Origin: Desulfomicrobium sp.
GTDB taxonomy: Bacteria > Desulfobacterota > Desulfovibrionia > Desulfovibrionales > Desulfomicrobiaceae
Length of the DNA: 32,528 nt
NCBI GenBank assembly: GCA_024709365.1
Contig: JANJWV010000203.1
Location: 1 to 32,528 of the forward strand
Direction: 5' to 3'
The notes below the pieces were generated by a model. That model saw only the letters and a program-made list of their open reading frames with translations, searched no databases and was not told where the DNA came from. Made by a program: the position numbers and the translations under genes. Below are positions 26,039 through 32,528 of the stretch, in pieces; position 1 is the first letter of the stretch; each line of letters starts with the position of its first letter.

Positions 26039-26948
26039 CCCCGTCGCCCTGTTCCTGCTGTACCTCGACGCCCAGCGCGGCTACTCCCCGGCCACCGTGG
26101 CGGCCTACGGCACGGACCTGGAGGGCGTGCACGTCTTTCTGCAGCGGCGGGACAAGGGCCTGCACGACCCGGCGGCCGTGACCAAGAACGACGTCACGGC
26201 CTTCCTCGCCGACCTGCACCGCAAAAGCCTGGCCAAGTCGAGCGTCTGCCGCAAGCTCTCGGCCCTGCGCGCCTTCTACCGCTTCCTGCGCCAGCGCAAG
26301 CTCGTGGCCGAGGACCCGTGCGCGTCCCTGTCCAACCCCAAGCTGCCCAAGCTCCACCCCAAGGTCCTGAACGTCGATCAGGCCGTCCATCTGGTCGAGT
26401 CCGACGTCGCGCCGGACCCCGAAGGCCTGCGCGACCTGGCGCTGCTCGAGGTGCTGTACGGTTCGGGACTGCGCGTCAGCGAGGCACTGGGGCTCGATTT
26501 CGGGGATGTCGATCTGGATCAGCGGTTGCTGCGGGTGCTGGGCAAGGGCAGGAAGGAGCGGGTCGTGCCCCTGACGGGACCGGCCGTGGAGCGCCTGAGG
26601 CGCTATATCGAGCAGAGGGGGGCCTTCGGCCCTGCGCCGCGGGAACAGGCCATCTTTTTGGGAAAGCGGGGGGGCAGGCTGACGCGCAAGCAGGCCGACC
26701 GCATCGTCAAGGCCATGGCGGTGGCAAGCGGCGTTCCGTCCTCCATCAGTCCCCACACCCTGCGCCACAGCTTCGCCACGCACATGCTGCAGGCCGGCGC
26801 TGACCTCCGAAGCGTGCAGGAGCTGCTGGGGCACTCGCGCATCTCGACCACCCAGCGCTACACCCACCTTGACCTGGCGCAGATCATGCGCGTCTACGAC
26901 GCGGCCCATCCCCTGGCGGGAAAGACGGCCGAATCCGAAGAATCCTGA
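26010..26948 (+). CDS. xerC: Tyrosine recombinase XerC/XerD
   Basis: FLLYLDAQRGYSPATVAAYGTDL...LLEVLYGSGLRVSEALGL...GKGRKERVVPL...SPHTLRHSFATHMLQAGADLRSVQELLGHSRISTTQRYTHL. Confidence 0.92.
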   Translation: MSWTSGPAPDPVALFLLYLDAQRGYSPATVAAYGTDLEGVHVFLQRRDKGLHDPAAVTKNDVTAFLADLHRKSLAKSSVCRKLSALRAFYRFLRQRKLVAEDPCASLSNPKLPKLHPKVLNVDQAVHLVESDVAPDPEGLRDLALLEVLYGSGLRVSEALGLDFGDVDLDQRLLRVLGKGRKERVVPLTGPAVERLRRYIEQRGAFGPAPREQAIFLGKRGGRLTRKQADRIVKAMAVASGVPSSISPHTLRHSFATHMLQAGADLRSVQELLGHSRISTTQRYTHLDLAQIMRVYDAAHPLAGKTAESEES

Positions 26949-26973
26949 AAGAGCCCGGGCGGCCCCCGCAGCG

Positions 26974-27438
26974 TCAGCGCCGGTGTTCGGCGATGATTTC
27001 CCGGGCCATTTCGGCCGCCCTGCCGGTGAAGTTCCGGCAGCGCGCCATGAACCCGCGCTCGCGGAACATGACCTGGCCCTCGGGGGTTCCGAGGTTGCAC
27101 CCGTCGAGGAGCGTCCGGCAGTCGCGGCTGCCGAACTCGCCTTCGAACTTTTCGATGAGCTGCCCTGCGGCCGCATAGACCGCATCCATGGCGTCCTTTT
27201 CCGACCTGCGCCCCAGCACCGCGCCCACGGCCATGAGGGCCCCGCTCAGGGCACCGCACGGGCCGCAGGTCCGGGCCTGGCCGCTGCAGAAGGCCGAGGC
27301 CACGGCGGGCAGGAGCGGAGAATCGAGCCCTTCGGCCCTGGTCACGGCCAGCAAGACGCTTTCCGCGCAGTAGAAGCCCGAGGACCAGAGGTTCTCGGCG
27401 GATTGCCGCACGTCGTCGCGCGAAGTTTCTGCCATCAT
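26974..27438 (-). CDS. C_GCAxxG_C_C family protein (redox-type)
   Basis: GFYCAESVLLAV...ASAFCSGQARTCGPCGALSGALMAVGAVLGR...CRTLLDGCNL...CRNFTGRAAEMA. Confidence 0.88.
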   Translation of the reverse strand: MMAETSRDDVRQSAENLWSSGFYCAESVLLAVTRAEGLDSPLLPAVASAFCSGQARTCGPCGALSGALMAVGAVLGRRSEKDAMDAVYAAAGQLIEKFEGEFGSRDCRTLLDGCNLGTPEGQVMFRERGFMARCRNFTGRAAEMAREIIAEHRR

Positions 27439-27448
27439 GTTTCCCCGG

Positions 27449-27736
27449 CTACTGCATCTGGTCGGCCCCGGCCAGGGGCACGGCCAGGTCATTGGACAGG
27501 ACCCACAGGGCCAGCAGGTGGCGCAGGGTCAGGTCGGCCTGGGCCATGGAGTCGCGGCCCGCATCCTGGCTCGCCATCTCCTGGATGGCCATCATGTATT
27601 CCCGGGCCAGGGTGAAGTCGGCGCAGATCTCGCGCACGAAGTCCTCGTAGGTGTCGGGGTCCTGCTGGAAGAGCTGGTCCAGGACGCTCATGGTTCTGGT
27701 CAGGCTGAAGAGGGTGATGTCGCTCATCTGGGGCAT
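27449..27736 (-). CDS. Small hypothetical helical protein
   Basis: MPQMSDITLFSLTRTMSVLDQLFQQDPDTYEDFVREICADFTLAREYMMAIQEMASQ...; 11 nt upstream of the C_GCAxxG gene. Confidence 0.65.
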   Translation of the reverse strand: MPQMSDITLFSLTRTMSVLDQLFQQDPDTYEDFVREICADFTLAREYMMAIQEMASQDAGRDSMAQADLTLRHLLALWVLSNDLAVPLAGADQMQ

Positions 27737-27754
27737 GGTGCTTCTCCGTGAAAA

Positions 27755-27787
27755 GAGCCGGCCGCGGGGCATGTCCGCGGCCGGCTC
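27755..27787 (-). terminator. Intrinsic terminator downstream of cheZ
   Basis: 13-bp perfect stem GAGCCGGCCGCGG / CCGCGGCCGGCTC followed by TTTT on the minus strand. Confidence 0.85.
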
Positions 27788-27809
27788 GCTGGTGTTTGAA
27801 ATATGGCGG

Positions 27810-28538
27810 CTACAGGCCGAGCTGGCTCAGGAGGTCGTCCACGTCGGTCTGGGACGCCCCGGCCTGGGGGCCTTTGAGATCCGTGGCCCGCGCCTTGGAG
27901 GTCTGACGGATCTCCTCGACGCTGCGTTCCGGGTTCTCTTCCATGGCCTTCATGGACAGTCCCGTGGCCATGTAGAGTTCGAAGACCACCTTCTCGATCT
28001 GCTGCAGGGCGGCGACGATGCGCTTGATGCGCTGGCCCGTCAGATCCTGGAAGCTCAGGGTGGTCATGATCTCCATCAGGTCCTCGCCCAGGGCCTGCTG
28101 GCCTGCGCGCAGCTCCGCGATCTCGGGCGAGGCGTCCCGGGCCGCAAGGGAATCCAGGAGCGCCGCGGATCGTTCGGTCTGGTCCAGGTGCTTCTCGACC
28201 AGGGTCATGATGCTCTCGGTGGCCTTTTCCGTGGTCTGCAGGATGGCCCCGAGCTGGGTCGAGGCCTCGGAGAACATCTCGTCGGCCACGGGCGCCGGCG
28301 TCTCCACGGGCTGCGCCGCCCCCTTGGGCGGGGCGGCGCTGATTTCCTTGTAGATGGACTTGAGGCCGTCCTGCAGGTCCTTGCTGATGGCGCGGTAGAA
28401 TTCGCCTTCGGTCAGGGCCATGGTCAGGGCACGGTTGATCTCTTCCGAAAGCGCCGCGGAGATGACGTCCCGGATGGTGCTCTCGGCCCGTTCCGTGATT
28501 CTGTTCAGCAGTTCCTGGCTCAGCTGTTCCTTGTGCAT
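27810..28538 (-). CDS. cheZ: Protein phosphatase CheZ family
   Basis: EIMTTLSFQDLTGQRIKRIVAALQQIEKVVFEL active-site-like helix and C-terminal DVDDLLSQLGL. Confidence 0.88.
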   Translation of the reverse strand: MHKEQLSQELLNRITERAESTIRDVISAALSEEINRALTMALTEGEFYRAISKDLQDGLKSIYKEISAAPPKGAAQPVETPAPVADEMFSEASTQLGAILQTTEKATESIMTLVEKHLDQTERSAALLDSLAARDASPEIAELRAGQQALGEDLMEIMTTLSFQDLTGQRIKRIVAALQQIEKVVFELYMATGLSMKAMEENPERSVEEIRQTSKARATDLKGPQAGASQTDVDDLLSQLGL

Positions 28539-28549
28539 CGGGCCTCCGC

Positions 28550-29083
28550 TCAGGATGAGGGGGAGAGGTGCCTCTCCCGCAGTTGTTCGCGCTGCCGGTC
28601 GACCACGAACTGCACGATCTTCTCGCGTTCGGATTCGCGCATCTCCCTGAACTCGAGGGCCCAGACCTTGTGCCCCCGGTGCTCCTCCTCGCGGATGAGC
28701 ACCCCGGTGGTGCCCGCCAGGCTCTGGGGCTGGCTGCCCAGGGCGACGACCACCTCCACGGCCTGGCCCAGCCGGAACTCGCGGTCCGCGCTGAAGCGCA
28801 ACCCGGCGCCGCTGATGTCGTGGATGAGTACGGTTGCGGGGAAATCCTCCTGCAGGGACTGCTGGGTCAGGAGCGCGAGGATGGAGTTCAGCTTCTCGTT
28901 CATGCTCCGCAGGTACTGGACCAGCCCGTCGGGCAGGGCGTCCTGGGCTGCTTCCGAGAGCTGCGGCCCGGTAGCGGCCGGCGAGGCGTTGAAGAGGGGC
29001 ATCAGGTTGCCGTCGGGCAGGACCCGCAGATAGCCCTTAAGAGCCGTGTCGATGCGTGCAAAGGTGCGCTCCGCGACGCTCAT
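28550..29083 (-). CDS. PilZ domain-containing protein
   Basis: ATVLIHDISGAGLRFSADREFRLGQAVEVVVALG...VWALEFREMRESEREKIVQFVVDRQRE. Confidence 0.8.
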   Translation of the reverse strand: MSVAERTFARIDTALKGYLRVLPDGNLMPLFNASPAATGPQLSEAAQDALPDGLVQYLRSMNEKLNSILALLTQQSLQEDFPATVLIHDISGAGLRFSADREFRLGQAVEVVVALGSQPQSLAGTTGVLIREEEHRGHKVWALEFREMRESEREKIVQFVVDRQREQLRERHLSPSS

Positions 29084-29093
29084 GTTCCCTCCG

Positions 29094-29528
29094 TCACCAG
29101 GCGTTGGTGTCGACTTCCATGACCATGGCGTGCACGGGGCAGACGGTGACGCACATGTTGCAGGCCGTGCACTTCTCCTGGTCGAAATCGACCTTCCTGG
29201 TCTCGTGGTTGAGGTGCAGGGCCTTGGACGGGCACAGGGCCGTGCACAGGCCGCAGTGCATGCACAACTCCTCGCTGCGCGAGATCTCGTGGGCCACGGG
29301 GGTGACCTTGATGCCCTGTTCCTGCAGGTAGGTCACGCCCTGGCGGTAGTGTTCCGTGGTGCCCGAGAGCTCCAGGATCATGTGCCCCTCGCGGCGCGGG
29401 TTGATGTTGGCCTGCAGGATGTTGAAGGTCAGGTCAAAGAGCTTGGCCAGGTTGTACATCATGGGCTGGCCCGACGATTCCGGAGGGAAGCGCAGGCTGA
29501 CGATGCGGCTGTATTCGTGGGTGGTCAT
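29094..29528 (-). CDS. NIL domain plus 2x4Fe-4S ferredoxin protein
   Basis: N-terminal NIL-like (YNLAKLFDLTFNILQANINPRREGHMILELSG) and CMHCGLCTALCP / CTACNMCVTVCP. Confidence 0.9.
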   Translation of the reverse strand: MTTHEYSRIVSLRFPPESSGQPMMYNLAKLFDLTFNILQANINPRREGHMILELSGTTEHYRQGVTYLQEQGIKVTPVAHEISRSEELCMHCGLCTALCPSKALHLNHETRKVDFDQEKCTACNMCVTVCPVHAMVMEVDTNAW

Positions 29529-29549
29529 GTGTTGTCCTGCCGTCGGCGG

Positions 29550-30491
29550 CTACTTGCCTTCCTTCAGGTATGCCTGGGCCCGTTTGGCCTCGGCGGAATC
29601 GGGGTACTTCTTGATCAGGTCTTCGAGAACCAGCTTGCCGGCCTGGTCCTTCTTCAGCTTGTAGAAGGAGATGCCCTGCTTGAGCAGCGCCGGCCGGTAC
29701 TTGTTGGACTTGCTGTGCTCCTCGATGACCTTCTGGTAGGTCAGGACGGCGTTGGCGTAGTCCTGCAGCTGGAAGAAGCATTCGCCCTGCCAGAAGATGG
29801 CGTTGGGCACGAGGGGGTCCTTGGGGAAGCCCTTGACGAACTCGGCCCAGGTCGTCTGGGCCTGCTTGTACTTCATGGCGTAGAAGGCTTCCAGGGCCCT
29901 CTGGTACAGTTCCTGGCCCGGCACGTCGGCGGCCGTCTCCCCTCCCGCCGCCTGGGGCGGCTGGGGCGCCTGGGGCTGGGCGACGGCGGGCTTGCCGGGG
30001 GCCGCCGGGGCGACGGGGGGCTGGGCGGCCGGAGCCTGTCCGGCAGGCATCTGCGGTGCCATGCCCGGTACGGCGGGTGCGGCTTCGGTTTTCGGCATCT
30101 CGTCGAAGACGACGCCGAGCTGCGAGGCCATGAACATGTTCCGGCGCTCGAGCTCCTGGATCTTGGCGTTCAGGGTTTCCACGGTCACGCCGCCCTGCAT
30201 TTCCTGGGTGCGGCGGTAGTCCTCCATCTGGCCGGTCAGGGAGGCGAGCTGGCTGCGCATGGAGTTGAGCTCGGCCCAGCTGTTGGCCTGGACCGGCTGC
30301 GAGCGGGCCAGATCGCTCTCGATCTTGGCGATGCGTTCCTGCAGCTTGGCCTGCTCCTGTTGCTGGTAATAGACTTGGCTGTTCAGGCGGTCGAAGTCCT
30401 TCTTGGACGTGACGCAGGCCGGAAGGGCGCCGAGCATGACGGCCAGGGCCCCGGCGACGAGAATTTTTTTGGATGTGCGGAAAGAAGTCAT
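29550..30491 (-). CDS. Tol-Pal system protein CpoB/YbgF-like lipoprotein
   Basis: Lipobox LGALPACVTS; coiled coil; C-terminal TPRs YQRALEAFYAMKYKQAQTTWAEFVKGFPKDPLVPNAIFWQGECFFQLQDYANAVLTYQKVIEEHSKS. Confidence 0.9.
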   Translation of the reverse strand: MTSFRTSKKILVAGALAVMLGALPACVTSKKDFDRLNSQVYYQQQEQAKLQERIAKIESDLARSQPVQANSWAELNSMRSQLASLTGQMEDYRRTQEMQGGVTVETLNAKIQELERRNMFMASQLGVVFDEMPKTEAAPAVPGMAPQMPAGQAPAAQPPVAPAAPGKPAVAQPQAPQPPQAAGGETAADVPGQELYQRALEAFYAMKYKQAQTTWAEFVKGFPKDPLVPNAIFWQGECFFQLQDYANAVLTYQKVIEEHSKSNKYRPALLKQGISFYKLKKDQAGKLVLEDLIKKYPDSAEAKRAQAYLKEGK

Positions 30492-30552
30492 GGAAACCTC
30501 TCTGAAGTGCTGTTTGCTCTTCCCTGCTATCCCGTGTCCCGGGTGCAGGGGG

Positions 30553-30756
30553 TTATTTTTTAAGGGCGCGTTTTCTGCCGAAAAGGATATAGCCCACACC
30601 GCCCAGGACCGGCAAGATGACCTGGGCCACAATCCAGGCGGCCCGTTCCTGCTGCGTCGGGAATTCGTTCTTGTACAGGTGCATGATGGACCACATGTTG
30701 GGGATGATGGGCACCAGCAGCAGCGGCAGGGCCCAGAGGGGTATGTCAGCGAACAT
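30553..30756 (-). CDS. PLDc_N-type small membrane protein
   Basis: MFADIPLWALPLLLVPIIPNMWSIMHLYKNEFPTQQERAAWIVAQVILPVLGGVGYILFGRKR. Confidence 0.8.
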   Translation of the reverse strand: MFADIPLWALPLLLVPIIPNMWSIMHLYKNEFPTQQERAAWIVAQVILPVLGGVGYILFGRKRALKK

Positions 30757-31531
30757 GGCGATTCCTTATGAAAATGAGGTAGATGCCGAGGGTCACGGCG
30801 CACAGGGCGATGAACTGGGTCACGCTGATGGGGCCGAAATCGCCGCGGTAGTCGGAGCGGAAGAGTTCGATCACGTAGCGGAAGGCCCCGAACAGGACCA
30901 GGAAGATGCCCATGAGCTGCCCCGGCGCCCTGACCAAGGGCTTGGCCGCCAGAATTGCGGCGAAGCAGACCAGCCCGGCCAGGCTGTGGTAGAGCTGGGT
31001 GGGGTGCAGGGGCACGTTCAGGGGCGCCAGCGAATCGGGGTGGTAGAAGGTGATGGCCCAGGGCAGGTCGCAGGACGCACCGTAGCAGCAGCCCGCGGCC
31101 AGACAGCCGATGCGGCCGATGGCCTCGCCCAGTCCGATGCCCGGGGCCAGGATGTCCATCCAGACCCATGGGTCCTGCCTTTTGACCTTGAGGAAGGCCA
31201 GGGCCAGGACGGCGGCCATGATGGCCCCGCCGGAATAGACCAGGCCGCCTTTCCAGAACATGAAGATTTCCAGAGGGTTGTGCCAGAAGTACGTCGGGTT
31301 GATGAGGACGTACAGCAGGCGCGCGCCCAGAATGGCGCCCAGGATGATGTAGAAGCCCAGGTCCGAGACCGTGTCGGGGTTCAGGCCGCGCTGCCTGGCC
31401 TCGCGCATGGACCAGCCGATGCCCAGCAAAAACCCGGCGGCCACGAACAGGCCGTAGGTGTGCAGGGCGAAGGGGCCGAGTTCGATGCCGAACAGCACGA
31501 AGGGCGGGATCTCAAGGATTGTCGGAAACAC
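30746..31531 (-). CDS. lgt: Prolipoprotein diacylglyceryl transferase
   Basis: ILGARLLYVLINP, GLVYSGGAI, GRIGCLAAGCCYG, HPTQLYHSLAG. GTG start at 31531 proposed. Confidence 0.93.
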   Translation of the reverse strand: MFPTILEIPPFVLFGIELGPFALHTYGLFVAAGFLLGIGWSMREARQRGLNPDTVSDLGFYIILGAILGARLLYVLINPTYFWHNPLEIFMFWKGGLVYSGGAIMAAVLALAFLKVKRQDPWVWMDILAPGIGLGEAIGRIGCLAAGCCYGASCDLPWAITFYHPDSLAPLNVPLHPTQLYHSLAGLVCFAAILAAKPLVRAPGQLMGIFLVLFGAFRYVIELFRSDYRGDFGPISVTQFIALCAVTLGIYLIFIRNRHVR

Positions 31532-32051
31532 AGCGTCGCCTCTGCTGGTAGAAGGACACGAGGAGGGCGCCCGCGCCGATGCAGATGCCCATGTCGGCCA
31601 CATTGAAGGCGGGCCAGTGCCACTCTCCGACGTAGAAATCCAGGAAGTCGACGACCACCCCGAGCCGCACGCGGTCCACGAGGTTGCCCAGGGCCCCTCC
31701 CAGGATCAGCCCCAGTCCGTACACGTAGAACGGGCCGTCGTCCTCCTTGCTTCTGGCCAGGACCGCGATGAGCCCCACGGCCAGGATGGAGACGACGACG
31801 AAGAACGGGCGCTGCCAGTCGATGTCGTGCCGGTTCAGAAAGCCGAAGGCCGCGCCCCGGTTCAGGACGTGCACGATGTCGAAGAACCCCGGAATGACCG
31901 AGAAACCCTTTTCCCAGACCGGGATGGCCTGCTGGATCCAGAGCTTGGTCAGCTGGTCCAGGGCGATGACGACACCGGCCAGCACCGCGATGAGGCGGTA
32001 TCTCCGCCTCATGTCCGGCGGCGGGCAGGGGACGTGCTTGGACTTAGGCAT
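31512..32051 (-). CDS. lspA: Lipoprotein signal peptidase
   Basis: VIALDQLTKLWI, VLNRGAAFGFL, GGALGNLVDRVRLGVVVDFLDFYVGEWHWPAFNVADMGICIGA. Confidence 0.95.
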   Translation of the reverse strand: MPKSKHVPCPPPDMRRRYRLIAVLAGVVIALDQLTKLWIQQAIPVWEKGFSVIPGFFDIVHVLNRGAAFGFLNRHDIDWQRPFFVVVSILAVGLIAVLARSKEDDGPFYVYGLGLILGGALGNLVDRVRLGVVVDFLDFYVGEWHWPAFNVADMGICIGAGALLVSFYQQRRRCVSDNP

Positions 32052-32528
32052 GATACTCCTGCAGCACCTTGGTGCAGCGCGGGCAGGCCTGGGGGTGGGC
32101 CGGGTCGGTACCGAGGTTCTCGTCGTGAATCCAGCAGCGGGCGCACTTCTCGCCCCTGGCCTTGTCCACGACCACGAACACGCCGGCCACCTCGCCCTGG
32201 ACGGCGTCGGCCGGGGCCGGGGCGTCGGTGACCGCGGCCTGGCTGACGATGAACACGTCGCGCAGGTCCGAGGCCACGGTCGTGAGGCTCTCGAAGGCCT
32301 CGCCCGTGGCGTGCAGGGTCACGCTGGCGTCCAGGGAATGGCCCAGAGCCTTGGACTGGCGCAGGGGCTCGATGGCCTTGGTCACGTCGCCGCGCACGGC
32401 GAAGACGAGGTTCCAGACGGCCTCTTCCTCGTCGCTCAGAAGCCGCCCCTCGATTTCGGGGACGCGCATGGCGAAGACCGTGCCGCCGGCTGGGCGCATG
32501 GCCTCGGGCAGGTGCTGGAAGATCTCCT
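32044..32528 (-). CDS. ileS: Isoleucyl-tRNA synthetase, C-terminal part (runs off the window)
   Basis: IFQHLPEAMRPAGGTVFAMRVPEIEGRLLSDEEEAVWNLVFAVRGDVTKAIEPLRQSKALGHSLDASV...EKCARCWIHDENLGTDPAHPQACPRCTKVL; order ileS-lspA-lgt. Confidence 0.92.
   Translation of the reverse strand, partial: EIFQHLPEAMRPAGGTVFAMRVPEIEGRLLSDEEEAVWNLVFAVRGDVTKAIEPLRQSKALGHSLDASVTLHATGEAFESLTTVASDLRDVFIVSQAAVTDAPAPADAVQGEVAGVFVVVDKARGEKCARCWIHDENLGTDPAHPQACPRCTKVLQEYHA

Noticed and set aside
29046-30563. 505-aa plus-strand ORF opposite the ferredoxin and CpoB-like genes
   Set aside because: Shadow ORF; composition biased to G, H, L, V and D, with no motif, while the opposite strand has clear conserved domains.
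1-32528. CRISPR array, rRNA or tRNA genes
   Set aside because: No regularly spaced direct repeats and no recognisable rRNA/tRNA sequence found on reading; a dedicated scan (tRNAscan-SE, CRISPR finder) would be needed to exclude them fully.

Overview
The window looks like a high-GC deltaproteobacterial (Desulfovibrio-like) chromosome segment; that taxon is inferred from gene content only. From left to right it contains: (i) an AT-rich accessory edge with a truncated IS3-type transposase tail, a membrane protein, a DUF2971 protein, and a HEPN-like gene whose flanks look like an integron gene cassette with a decayed attC; (ii) a ~0.68 kb direct duplication of the 3' end of an EamA transporter plus its downstream region, flanking a YhcG/DUF1016 nuclease gene and an HsdS-like tail remnant; (iii) a redox cassette (EamA, ferredoxin-nitroreductase, flavodoxin-like reductase, divergent HxlR regulator); (iv) a RhuM-Fic/Doc gene; (v) a mostly housekeeping segment with DUF401, YchJ, NifX/NifB-like, CMD, RidA and LOG genes; an Mla-type lipid transport operon whose mlaD is split by an in-frame TAG; an overlapping amidoligase and class I glutamine amidotransferase pair; a TPR-dprA-HDOD-GGDEF-xerC run; a C_GCAxxG_C_C protein; cheZ-PilZ-NIL/ferredoxin; and cpoB/ybgF-like, PLDc_N, lgt, lspA and ileS (partial). 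Best candidates for a second look are the cassette structure, the R-M scars that keep accessory genes, the amidoligase/amidotransferase pair and the interrupted mlaD. No CRISPR array, rRNA or tRNA was recognised. No database search was run; family calls come from reading motifs in the translated ORFs.
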